A stretch of DNA of 64,000 bases from an uncultured Kordia sp. (GTDB lineage Bacteria; Bacteroidota; Bacteroidia; Flavobacteriales; Flavobacteriaceae): positions 1 through 64,000 of the forward strand of contig NZ_CANLEA010000015.1 in NCBI RefSeq assembly GCF_947489565.1. The letters run 5' to 3'. Position 1 is the first letter of the stretch; each line of letters starts with the position of its first letter. Of the stretch, positions 50,439 to 59,091 are shown in pieces. Position numbers and translations under genes: made by a program. Under the pieces are notes generated by a model that saw only the letters and a list, made by a program, of their open reading frames with translations, had not been told where the DNA came from and did not search any database.

Positions 50439-52085
50439 ATGTTAAAACTAAAAGCAAAAGACATTATCTATCTTATTTTGTATGCCTTACCCAATACAAT
50501 TTTAAGTTTTGCCATCATATACATTATCAATAATGTGATGGCGGCAAATCCTGTATTTACTAGAAAATATATGGGAATTGTATTTGTGGCAATCATAGTA
50601 TATACATATTTACTCAATATCATTTTCCAGAAACGACTCAATCTGTATGCTTTCAAGTTTCTTTATGAAAATGAAAAAAGAGTTTTTAGTCAAATTTTAA
50701 AAGCATCGTTGATCAAATTAGAAAAACTCGGTCCGCAACGCTTTTATACGGCAGTAGAAGATTTAAGAACCTTCTCGATGTTACCTTATACAGTTACACA
50801 TACCGTAAACTCAGTACTTATGCTTGTACTTTGTTTAATATACATGTTTACGCTCTCTTTTTCATCGGCATTAATTGTCATCATTCTTATTGCGCTGGTA
50901 GCAGCTTGTTATTTTGTGGTGATGAATACAATGACCAAACAAGTAGCAATTCTTCGAGAATATAATGAAGATTACTATCAATATGTAGATGATGTAATGC
51001 GAGGATTTAAAGAACTAAAACTAAGTTTTTTTCGTCGTAATAGCTTAATGAATAACTTCTTAATTCCGAACCGAGACAAGGCAATGGACTTAGATTTTAG
51101 AATTAACTATGTCTTTCTATCAATCAACTTAATAAGTCAATATGGATTGTATTTTGTGGTTGCTGTCATTCTATTTGTATTGCCACAATACGGACTGCTT
51201 ACCACCGAAGATGTTATAGCCTATGTTGTCATCATCCTTTTCATTTCTGGACCTATCAACAACCTGATTAATTTACAACAAATGTACACCCGATTCATGG
51301 TTGCCAATACTAGAGTTAAAAAGTTTATAGGCGATTTTGAAATTGTAGATGATGGAAAACAGGAAAAGGCAGTGACATCAGATACATTCAGTTCACTTGA
51401 ATTTAATGACGTTGTATTCTCATATCCAACAGACGAAAAATTAGAAGAGAAAACAAAACCTTTTGCACTGGGACCATTGAATTTATCCATAAAACAAGGA
51501 GAAGTCATTTTTGTAGTAGGAGGAAACGGATCAGGGAAAAGTACTTTCATCAATGCATTGACAGGATTGTATTCGATATCTGATGGTGAGATTTTAGTAA
51601 ATGATTCCATCAGTGAAAAATCAAATAGAAGCTTGCAAGACATGACGGCGGCTGTATTTACAAACAATCACATTTTCTCAAAAAACTATGATGATTTTGA
51701 GCTTGAAAACAACAAGAAATATAGACAACTTGTAGAAACGATGGAGTTGGATCATATCATAACAGATGATAAAGAAAAATCGATTCGAAGACAATTCTCC
51801 AAAGGACAAAGCAAACGTGTATCATTGATACTAGCCTTATTAGAAGAAAAGCCAGTATTGGTATTGGATGAATGGGCAGCAGATCAAGATCCACATTTCC
51901 GTAAATATTTCTATGAAGTATTAATTCCAAAACTAAAAGCAGAAGGAAAAACAATCATCGCAGTAACACATGATGATGCGTATTTTAACAATGCAGATCG
52001 AGTGATAAAGTTTGATTATGGAAAAATAATAAAAGACATCAATATACAATCAAGTGAAAGTAGTATGCAAGACATTTGGGCATAA
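50439..52085 (+). CDS. Cyclic-peptide export ABC transporter (PvdE/SyrD type, fused permease-ATPase)
   Basis: The 548-residue protein has about six membrane segments in the first ~290 residues and then one nucleotide-binding domain. The Walker A motif is GGNGSGKST (near residue 361). The signature is FSKGQSKR instead of LSGGQ, and Walker B continues into VLDEWAADQDPHFR. These variants are characteristic of the PvdE/cyclic peptide exporter family, which moves non-ribosomal peptides from the cytoplasm to the periplasm. It has no N-terminal C39 peptidase, so it cannot itself cleave the double-glycine leaders of the two peptides encoded just downstream. It is the only exporter visible in the locus and is the natural candidate to export the NRPS/PKS product. 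A hairpin with a T run follows the stop codon. Confidence 0.9.
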   Translation: MLKLKAKDIIYLILYALPNTILSFAIIYIINNVMAANPVFTRKYMGIVFVAIIVYTYLLNIIFQKRLNLYAFKFLYENEKRVFSQILKASLIKLEKLGPQRFYTAVEDLRTFSMLPYTVTHTVNSVLMLVLCLIYMFTLSFSSALIVIILIALVAACYFVVMNTMTKQVAILREYNEDYYQYVDDVMRGFKELKLSFFRRNSLMNNFLIPNRDKAMDLDFRINYVFLSINLISQYGLYFVVAVILFVLPQYGLLTTEDVIAYVVIILFISGPINNLINLQQMYTRFMVANTRVKKFIGDFEIVDDGKQEKAVTSDTFSSLEFNDVVFSYPTDEKLEEKTKPFALGPLNLSIKQGEVIFVVGGNGSGKSTFINALTGLYSISDGEILVNDSISEKSNRSLQDMTAAVFTNNHIFSKNYDDFELENNKKYRQLVETMELDHIITDDKEKSIRRQFSKGQSKRVSLILALLEEKPVLVLDEWAADQDPHFRKYFYEVLIPKLKAEGKTIIAVTHDDAYFNNADRVIKFDYGKIIKDINIQSSESSMQDIWA

Positions 52086-52097
52086 AACCAAGACATA

Positions 52098-52142
52098 CTA
52101 ACACTCGTAAATTGTAAAGTCATTTGCCAGTGTTTAGTTTTT
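52098..52142 (+). terminator. Hairpin with T run between exporter and first precursor peptide
   Basis: The left arm ctaacact (52098-52105) pairs with agtgtttag (52129-52137) apart from one bulged T, around a 23-nt loop, and five T follow. It is either a weak terminator or an intercistronic mRNA-processing hairpin. Its T run is the beginning of the conserved leader of the next gene. Confidence 0.45.
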
Positions 52143-52170
52143 ATGAATATTAACTTTAATTTTTTTAATT
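52137..52170 (+). promoter_or_regulatory. Conserved 34-bp leader before precursor peptide 1
   Basis: The segment from G-TTTTT to the start codon matches 52415-52448 with only two substitutions and identical spacing. Both contain TTTTTATGAATA and TAACTTTAATT. A TTGC lies 25 bp before TAACTTTA in both copies. It may be a duplicated ribosome-loading region; as a sigma-ABfr promoter the spacing is poor. Confidence 0.45.
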
Positions 52171-52368
52171 ATGAAAAAAGCAAATCTCAAAAATTTACAA
52201 TTAAACAAGAAATCGATTTCTAACTTAACTTTTCACGATATCAGAGGAGGAGCTGCAGGAGGAAATGGAGAAACAAGCAAAAATGGAATGGATCCTACAG
52301 GAAAAGAATGCTTAACATGTTGTGGTTGCGATGCTGCACCTGCACCAGTGAGAAATCCTGGAAATTAA
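52171..52368 (+). CDS. Double-glycine-leader precursor peptide 1 (RiPP-like)
   Basis: A 65-residue peptide. The leader has the Bacteroidota pattern MKKxxLKNLQLNKxxISNL and ends at Gly26-Gly27, with a second Gly-Gly at 30-31. The presumed core contains GETSKN, DPTGKEC and four cysteines (47, 50, 51, 53), then a Pro/Ala-rich tail. Leaders of this type occur on ribosomally made natural-product precursors in Bacteroidota, including ones labelled class I lanthipeptide-like. No LanB/LanC, radical-SAM enzyme or C39 peptidase is present in the window, so neither modification nor processing is explained. A paralogue with a very similar core follows 80 bp downstream. The pair lies between the ABC exporter and an NRPS gene. 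Real expression is supported by the paralogue and the conserved leader DNA; the function is unknown. Confidence 0.85.
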   Translation: MKKANLKNLQLNKKSISNLTFHDIRGGAAGGNGETSKNGMDPTGKECLTCCGCDAAPAPVRNPGN

Positions 52369-52377
52369 TATAAATTA

Positions 52378-52420
52378 CGAAAAGAAAGTGATTAAAAAGA
52401 TTGCTGTCTTTTTCGTTTTT
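52378..52420 (+). terminator. Hairpin with T run between the two precursor genes
   Basis: The left arm acgaaaaga (52378-52386) pairs with tttttcgt (52409-52416) through about eight pairs including one G-U, and five T follow. As in the first copy, the T run opens the conserved 34-bp leader of the next gene. Confidence 0.45.
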
Positions 52421-52448
52421 ATGAATACTAACTTTAATTCTTTTAATT
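52415..52448 (+). promoter_or_regulatory. Conserved 34-bp leader before precursor peptide 2
   Basis: Second copy of the segment at 52137-52170: same length, two substitutions, and again directly downstream of a hairpin stem and T run. The similarity continues into the first ~40 bases of the coding sequence. Confidence 0.45.
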
Positions 52449-52631
52449 ATGAAAAAAGCAAATCTCAAAAACTTGCAATTAAACAAAAACTCAATTTCTA
52501 GCTTAAGTTTTCACGACATCAAAGGTGGAAGAGCAGGAGGAGATGGAGAAACAAGTAAAAATGATTTTGATCCTACAGGAAAAGAATGTTGGACATGCTG
52601 TAATGCAGCTGCACCTGTAAGAAACAATTAA
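52449..52631 (+). CDS. Double-glycine-leader precursor peptide 2 (RiPP-like)
   Basis: A 60-residue paralogue of the preceding peptide. The leader is almost identical up to Gly26-Gly27. The core keeps AGG, GETSKN, DPTGKEC, TCC and AAPVRN. It differs by Trp48 in place of Leu, loss of the fourth cysteine (Cys 47, 50 and 51 remain) and a shorter tail. Conservation of the GKECxTCC segment while neighbouring residues vary suggests selection on the cysteine-rich core. It has no maturase nearby that I recognise. The duplicated circularly permuted ATP-grasp protein at 59091 is the only plausible peptide-modifying ligase in the operon. A rho-independent terminator follows, so the pair may be expressed at a different level from the NRPS genes. 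Confidence 0.85.
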   Translation: MKKANLKNLQLNKNSISSLSFHDIKGGRAGGDGETSKNDFDPTGKECWTCCNAAAPVRNN

Positions 52632-52654
52632 GCTTAGTAAACAATTAACAACCT

Positions 52655-52686
52655 AAAGAGAGCGATCTCAACATCGCTTTCTTTTT
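52655..52686 (+). terminator. Rho-independent terminator after the precursor peptides
   Basis: The 12-nt arms aaagagagcgat (52655-52666) and atcgctttcttt (52673-52684) pair with one mismatch around a 6-nt loop and run into a T-rich tail. It should separate the small-peptide transcript from the NRPS gene at 52715 at least partly. Confidence 0.7.
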
Positions 52687-52714
52687 CATCTTTACGTTTC
52701 ATAATTATAGCCTA

Positions 52715-55700
52715 ATGTCAGAAATGATACAACTTACATTACCACAGCAAGATGTGTATTTTGAACAACTATTGTTCCCCAACGATCCTATATACAATAT
52801 AGGTGCAAAAATTAAAATTGAAGGAACATTAGAAACTAAAATAATGCAAGAAGCATATCGTGCTTTATTGCAGCAACACAATACATACAGAAGTTGTATT
52901 AGTCATGCAAATAATACGATTTCGTTTGTGGAATTGGAAACCTATGATGATGTTCTTGAAATCAAGGATTTTTCAAACGAAACGCATCCTGATAGTGCAG
53001 CAAATGCATATATGCAGGAACGTTTTACACAACCTTTTGATCTCACTACAAGTGGTTTGTTGCATAAATTTATTTTAATACGAGTAGAAGAACAACAACA
53101 TTATTTATTCTCTGTATACCATCATATTATTACTGATGGTTGGGGAACTTCGTTAATGTTTCAACGTTTGGTAGCCAACTATAACGAAATTACAACTAGC
53201 GGAAACGTAACGTCTAGCTATCCGTATCATTATAATGACTTTGTAGCAGATGATGTACAATACCAACAATCAGAAGCTTACGAAAAAGATAAAACGTATT
53301 GGAAATCAAGATTCCACAGCTTACCTGAATCACTTTTTCAACCGATTAAAGGAACACTTCCAATACCTAAAAGTCAACGAAAAGTATTGACTGTCAAACG
53401 TGCATTATACAATGAATTAGAAACCATCGCAAAAGCAAACAGATGCAGTACGTTTCATGTCATTTTAGGATTGATGTATGTGTATTTTGGAAGAAAACAA
53501 CGCAATCACGATTTTGCAATTGGACTGCCAGTTTTAAACAGAAGTAAAGCGGTTTTCAAAAAAACAGTTGGACTGTTTATGGGAGTTTCCGCATTGCGAA
53601 TTCAACTCGAAAAAGAAGATACATTCAACTCCTTTTTAACAAAAATACGCCAACAACTCAGACAAGATTATCGCTACCAACGTTTTCCGTTAGGGAAACT
53701 CATACAAGAATTAGAACTATTCAATCATACGAGTCACTTGTTCGATATTTCGCTGTCGTATGAAAAACAAAACTATGCAGATCATTTTGCAAATACCAAA
53801 ACATCTGTAATTCCACTCACGCATCAATCGGAACGTGTACCATTGGCATTATACATTCGAGAATTTGATCCGAAAGAAGATGTGCATATCGATTTTGATT
53901 ACAATACCTCTTATTTTGATGAACCTTCAATCTCACAAATCATCACACATTTTGAAACTTTACTGACCTCTGTTGTACAAAATCCTGAAAAAAATATACA
54001 TGCGTATTCCTATCTCACAGCAAGTGAAGAAAAAGAAATACTGCATACCTACAATCAAACATCATATACATATTCAACACAAAAAACGGTACTCGATTAT
54101 TTTACGGAGCAAGTAGAAAATCAACCTCAAAAAATAGCTTTACGTGATCAAAACGAGTCTTTTACATATCAAGAATTAGAAAATTTATCAGATACGATTG
54201 CAAAAAATATCATTGCAACCTCGGGAATGACTTCACAAAAACCTGTTGCAATCTTACTGCCACGTTCAGCAAAATTGATTGTCTGTATTTTGGGTGTCAT
54301 GAAGTCAAAAAGACCATTTATTCCTTTAGATCCAAGCTTTCCAAAAGATCGTTTATCCTATATCATTTCGCATAGTGAAACCGATTTAATCATAGCATCA
54401 GCTTCCGATTTAGTGCTTTCGGCAGCAGTCGAAAAAACGGATTATGAAGCTTTATGTTCGCCATTAAACACAGAAATCGAGTTGCCTAGAACAACAGCAA
54501 CAGATTCAGCTTACATCATATACACTTCTGGAACTACAGGAAATCCAAAAGGAGTTGAAGTGGGACATCAAGCATTAGTCAACTTCATTCTAAGTATGAA
54601 AGAACGTCCTGGAATGGAAAAAAATGATCTGCTCTATTCGGTAACAACACAATCTTTTGATATTTCTATCTTAGAATTTTTAACTCCTTTATTAGCAGGC
54701 GCTTCAGTACATGTAGCATTACAAAAAACTATCGCAGATCCTTTTGTATTAATCGAAGAAATAGCAGAAGTTGCGCCAACAATGATACAGGCAACACCAA
54801 GTTTTTATCAATTGCTCTTCAATGCAGGTTGGAAAGGAAATTTGGGAATTAAAATTTTATGTGGAGGCGATTTATTAAGCAAAGCATTGGCTGAAAAATT
54901 ACTCCAAAACACTCGAGAATTGTGGAATATGTACGGACCCACCGAAACGACAATTTGGTCCACTTGCAAACAAATTACAAGTCCGTTAGAAGCCTCTACC
55001 ATCGGAACTCCAATTCACAATACACAAATATACATTCTTGATGATGCGCTGCAACTACTTCCAAAGCAAAGTATAGGAACTTTATATATTGCAGGAGATG
55101 GTTTGGCGAAAGGATATTATAAAAATGAAACCTTAACGGAAGATCGTTTCATAGTACACACGCAATTGGAAAAACGCATGTACAACACAGGCGATTTAGC
55201 AAAATGGAATGATCACGGAGAGATTGAATTTTTAGGACGTGATGACTTTCAAGTGAAAATCCGTGGATATCGTATTGAATTGGGTGATATTGAAGCAAAA
55301 CTCCACGAAATTGAAGCCGTACAAGAAGCCGTAGTTGTCGCTAAAAAACAACAAAATCAAGAAGCGTATTTAGCAGGATTTGTCGTAGCAGATTCGACAA
55401 AAATACAAGTGGAAAATCTTAGAAATATTCTAAAAGAACAATTGCCAGCTTATATGATTCCGAGTCAAATCGTAATTCTTGATGCATTGCCACTAACACC
55501 AAACAAAAAAGTAGATAGAAAGGCTTTGATGGAGTTTCAAATAAAAAACACACATACGGACGAAACTCCCGTAAGAAAGGCAAGCACTTCTTTAGAAAAA
55601 ACACTCTGTCAATTATTCCAAGAAACATTAAATACAACGTATGAAATTCATCTTACGGATAATTTCTTTGAACACGGTGGGCATTCTTTAAATGCGGTAA

Positions 55701-57145
55701 AACTAATCAATAACATACAAACTCAGTTACACTATACTTTGAGTTTACGAATACTATTCGATTGCCCAACAGTATTAGAATTAACAGATTATATACAAAA
55801 CAATCTAACAACGCTACAAAAAGAGCGCATATCAAAAGCTCCTGAGCAGGAATATTATCCAATTACAGAAGCACAAAAAGAAATATGGATGGCATCACAA
55901 AATCGTGATCGCTCTATTGCTTACAATATGTTTGCTGCTTACAAAATAGATGGAAATATAGAGTTGTCCAGACTTCAGACCATATTCACGTATTTAATTT
56001 CTAAATATGAAATTTTACGTACGAATTTTGTTGAAGTAGGAGGAATTCCACAACTAAAAATTCAAGATGTAAACCCTGATTTTACCATTGAAACGATTGT
56101 ATGTGTTGATGAAAATATAGAGCTGAAAATTCAGGAAGATGTGCACAAGGTATTTGATTTAAAAAATGATTTATTGTGTAAAATGACACACTATAAAAGT
56201 GATTCCAAAAGCTTTTTAGTATTCAATACGCATCACAGCATTTTGGATGGTTGGTCATTAGAAATTTTAATAAAAGAAATAGCACATTTGTATCGTTTGG
56301 AAACACTTCCAAATCAAGAAAATCAAGATAGATTTCAGTTCAAAGACTATGCAAGATGGCAAACACAAAAAAATATAGAAAACGTACATGATTACTGGAC
56401 TTCGTATCTAGAATCATACCAATGGAAACCATTATTGACAGCTACAGGTACATTGCAAAAATCAACAGATCAAGGCGCGTCTATACAACTAGAATACGAT
56501 GCAGCGTTATGGCAACAAATACAGGATTTTACTGTTGCACAAAAAATTACACTACACAGCTTTTTGGCAACGATGTTTAGCGTTTTAATCTTAAAAAACT
56601 ATGATCATGATGATGTGTGTATCGGAACGGTAAATGCTGGGAGAAATCATACGAGTTTGCTTTCGGAAGTAGGAATGTTTGTAAAAACGCTACCATTACG
56701 AACCAAAAACAACAAAACGCAGACGGTATATTCACTTTTACAGACAGCGCAAGACAGTATATTGGACTTTGATATGCATCAAGATATTCCTTTGGCAACA
56801 CGAAAAGATTTTCTTTGGGATGTTATACTCGTAGTCCAAAATCAGTCATTCAATTATGAGACAATTCAAGTAACTGATGATCTTGTATTTTCAGCACATG
56901 AAATTGCATCGCGCTACAGCAGATTGCCATTATTATTAAACTTTACTGTCGGATCGTCCTTATCATTACATATAAATTATGATACCACAATATTTGATGC
57001 CGATAGCATATCATTGCTCTGTATGCGCTTTGAAAAATTGCTAACATCCGCCGTCGCAGCAACAAAACAAACAACAATAGAAGACTTAAACATTCACTTA
57101 CATCAAGAAACATCTTCTGAAATAGACATAGATTTTAATTTTTAG
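52715..57145 (+). CDS. NRPS C-A-T-C with an unpaired terminal C domain, predicted Gly
   Basis: The 1476-residue protein opens with a C domain whose first motif (LPQQDVYFEQLLFPNDPIYN) resembles starter-type C domains. It carries HHIITDGWG (53120). The A domain (about 54060-55520) reads DILQLGMIWK by eye, a one-residue variant of the classical Gly code. The carrier has HGGHS (Ser codon 55685). A complete second C domain follows (HHSILDGWS at 56231, VGMFVKTLPLR) and the protein then ends with an acidic tail. No carrier or release domain follows the last C. That C may join the glycyl chain to a carrier on another protein or to a free amine. It could act as the starting module or as a late tailoring condensation. 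Nothing in the sequence fixes its place in the line. Confidence 0.94.
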   Translation: MSEMIQLTLPQQDVYFEQLLFPNDPIYNIGAKIKIEGTLETKIMQEAYRALLQQHNTYRSCISHANNTISFVELETYDDVLEIKDFSNETHPDSAANAYMQERFTQPFDLTTSGLLHKFILIRVEEQQHYLFSVYHHIITDGWGTSLMFQRLVANYNEITTSGNVTSSYPYHYNDFVADDVQYQQSEAYEKDKTYWKSRFHSLPESLFQPIKGTLPIPKSQRKVLTVKRALYNELETIAKANRCSTFHVILGLMYVYFGRKQRNHDFAIGLPVLNRSKAVFKKTVGLFMGVSALRIQLEKEDTFNSFLTKIRQQLRQDYRYQRFPLGKLIQELELFNHTSHLFDISLSYEKQNYADHFANTKTSVIPLTHQSERVPLALYIREFDPKEDVHIDFDYNTSYFDEPSISQIITHFETLLTSVVQNPEKNIHAYSYLTASEEKEILHTYNQTSYTYSTQKTVLDYFTEQVENQPQKIALRDQNESFTYQELENLSDTIAKNIIATSGMTSQKPVAILLPRSAKLIVCILGVMKSKRPFIPLDPSFPKDRLSYIISHSETDLIIASASDLVLSAAVEKTDYEALCSPLNTEIELPRTTATDSAYIIYTSGTTGNPKGVEVGHQALVNFILSMKERPGMEKNDLLYSVTTQSFDISILEFLTPLLAGASVHVALQKTIADPFVLIEEIAEVAPTMIQATPSFYQLLFNAGWKGNLGIKILCGGDLLSKALAEKLLQNTRELWNMYGPTETTIWSTCKQITSPLEASTIGTPIHNTQIYILDDALQLLPKQSIGTLYIAGDGLAKGYYKNETLTEDRFIVHTQLEKRMYNTGDLAKWNDHGEIEFLGRDDFQVKIRGYRIELGDIEAKLHEIEAVQEAVVVAKKQQNQEAYLAGFVVADSTKIQVENLRNILKEQLPAYMIPSQIVILDALPLTPNKKVDRKALMEFQIKNTHTDETPVRKASTSLEKTLCQLFQETLNTTYEIHLTDNFFEHGGHSLNAVKLINNIQTQLHYTLSLRILFDCPTVLELTDYIQNNLTTLQKERISKAPEQEYYPITEAQKEIWMASQNRDRSIAYNMFAAYKIDGNIELSRLQTIFTYLISKYEILRTNFVEVGGIPQLKIQDVNPDFTIETIVCVDENIELKIQEDVHKVFDLKNDLLCKMTHYKSDSKSFLVFNTHHSILDGWSLEILIKEIAHLYRLETLPNQENQDRFQFKDYARWQTQKNIENVHDYWTSYLESYQWKPLLTATGTLQKSTDQGASIQLEYDAALWQQIQDFTVAQKITLHSFLATMFSVLILKNYDHDDVCIGTVNAGRNHTSLLSEVGMFVKTLPLRTKNNKTQTVYSLLQTAQDSILDFDMHQDIPLATRKDFLWDVILVVQNQSFNYETIQVTDDLVFSAHEIASRYSRLPLLLNFTVGSSLSLHINYDTTIFDADSISLLCMRFEKLLTSAVAATKQTTIEDLNIHLHQETSSEIDIDFNF

Positions 57146-57156
57146 AAATACGAATT

Positions 57157-59091
57157 ATGAATACATACATGAAAAATATTTTTAATGCACTTTTGCTACT
57201 GATTACTTGTACAGCCTTACACGGACAAGAAGGTACATTTAAAAAAGTAGATTCTTCCTATCATCGATATGCAGATTATATAGAAGATGATGCCATTACA
57301 TGGGGTTATTTATCGGTACCAGAAGATTGGAATCAACCGATGAGCGATTCTATAAAAATTGCAGTCTCAGTCTTAAAAAACACTTCTGGAAAAGCGAATG
57401 CAGAAGCATTGGTCTTTATTCAAGGTGGTCCAGGGCAAGGAAGTGTAGACGATGTTTGGTCTTGGTTGAATCATTCTTTGCGAAAAAATCATGATATCGT
57501 ATTGTTTGATACTAGAGGAACAGGCTATTCACAACCGCGTTTGTGTCCGGATTTGGGAAAAGAATTCTTAGCCATTCTAGCAAAAAATCAATCGCCATCT
57601 AAAGATGAAGAACAAAAAGCAAATGCAGCATTGGCTTGTAAATCTGATTTGATAAAAAAAGGAATCAATATAGAAGCCTATCAAAGTACTTCAGTTGCCA
57701 AAGATTTACACGCACTAAAAAACAGTTTGGGATACAAACAATGGAATATTTACGGAGTTTCCTACGGAACTTATATGGCGCAAGTATATGCAAATATGTT
57801 TCCTAATGACATCAGTAAACTCATTCTAGATTCTTCGATCTCAAACATTACTGAGTATTACACGGCAAATACGACAAACTATATGACAAGTTTGCAAAAG
57901 GTATTCAAAGCCTGTGAAGCCGATGAAAACTGTAACAAAAATTATCCAAATATTGAAAATATCTATTATGAAGTCATTGCAGATTTAGAGAAAAATCCAA
58001 TCACGGTTGATGTAGATAAATTTTTGATTGAATCAGAATCGTTCACTTTTAATGCAGAAGACTTTAAAGTAGCCTTGCAACAAGCTTTGTATAACAAGCA
58101 ATTGGTTGCGGTAATTCCATTGCTTATTTATGAGTTTAAAGCACGAAATAAAATCGCTTTGGGGAATTTAGTGCCTGCTTTTTCAGCGTTGTTAAATATG
58201 GATTATGGAGTGTATTATTGTGTGAGTTGTAACGAAACTTTACCTGTAAACGATATAGAAACGCTTGAGCAACAATCTAAAACATACAAAGGACTCAAAG
58301 GACCAATTTCATTCTACAAATCAGATTTTGTGGTATGTGATCAGTGGAATATTCAAAAAGATTCCATCATATACCAAAACTTAGACAAGTTGAAAGAAAG
58401 CAATATACCAGTATTGGTATTTGGAGGAGAATTTGATCCAATTACACCAGAAGGTAATGCAGAAAAGACGGCCAATTTATTTAACAACGGAACGGCGGTT
58501 ACAGCATATACTTACGGACATGTACCAAGTTTCACAAGAATAGGAACGGAAGTAGTCACAGCATTTATTGATAAAAATGAAGTGCCAGAAAAAGAAGTGT
58601 TCAAAAAAGCACCAGCGTTACAAATTGTCAACTCCATCACGGTCAATGGCGGCGTTTCTTCTATGGGAAACAGTTTAGATGAACAAGATCCACTATTTCT
58701 CACGCCATTATTAATTGCACTTGGAGTTGCATTGGCATTTATCATTGCACATGGAATCAAATTGATTCGAAGAAAATATAAAAAACTATCAGACAAAATT
58801 GTTAGAATTCTATGTTTATTAACGTCTGTATTTGGAATTATAAGTTTGATAGGATTTGTAAATGCACTTTTGACAACGGTAGATCAAAACTTTTACATTT
58901 TGGCGTTTGGTTTGCCGAGTTCCTATGACTATTTATACATTTTCATGTGGATATTTCTAGGATTATTGTCACTCACACTACTATTTTACGTTATAAAAAT
59001 CAAACAACTCAATGAAAGAAGTATTCTATTCTCAATCGTATTTTCAAATATATTGATTGCTGTCTACTTTTTGTATTGGGGAATTATTTAA
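57157..59091 (+). CDS. Secreted alpha/beta hydrolase (S33/TAP-like) with C-terminal membrane anchor
   Basis: A 644-residue protein. The first ~23 residues form a signal peptide. The hydrolase body shows Ser202 (GVSYG), Asp427 (GGEFDP) and His455 (YGHVPS), and a TAP-type C-terminal lid region. From about residue 530 there are four hydrophobic membrane segments, so the catalytic part should face the periplasm. S33 relatives include proline iminopeptidases and tripeptidyl aminopeptidases, which cut N-terminal residues. The gene lies 11 bp after an NRPS gene, and its stop overlaps the next start (TAATG), so it belongs to the operon. It is the second exported peptidase-like enzyme in the cluster. 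Maturation of an exported precursor or self-protection is inferred. Confidence 0.88.
   Translation: MNTYMKNIFNALLLLITCTALHGQEGTFKKVDSSYHRYADYIEDDAITWGYLSVPEDWNQPMSDSIKIAVSVLKNTSGKANAEALVFIQGGPGQGSVDDVWSWLNHSLRKNHDIVLFDTRGTGYSQPRLCPDLGKEFLAILAKNQSPSKDEEQKANAALACKSDLIKKGINIEAYQSTSVAKDLHALKNSLGYKQWNIYGVSYGTYMAQVYANMFPNDISKLILDSSISNITEYYTANTTNYMTSLQKVFKACEADENCNKNYPNIENIYYEVIADLEKNPITVDVDKFLIESESFTFNAEDFKVALQQALYNKQLVAVIPLLIYEFKARNKIALGNLVPAFSALLNMDYGVYYCVSCNETLPVNDIETLEQQSKTYKGLKGPISFYKSDFVVCDQWNIQKDSIIYQNLDKLKESNIPVLVFGGEFDPITPEGNAEKTANLFNNGTAVTAYTYGHVPSFTRIGTEVVTAFIDKNEVPEKEVFKKAPALQIVNSITVNGGVSSMGNSLDEQDPLFLTPLLIALGVALAFIIAHGIKLIRRKYKKLSDKIVRILCLLTSVFGIISLIGFVNALLTTVDQNFYILAFGLPSSYDYLYIFMWIFLGLLSLTLLFYVIKIKQLNERSILFSIVFSNILIAVYFLYWGII

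Noticed and set aside
52171-52631. Calling the two small peptides lanthipeptides
   Set aside because: The leader type fits, but no dehydratase, cyclase or leader peptidase is visible, so the modification class cannot be claimed.
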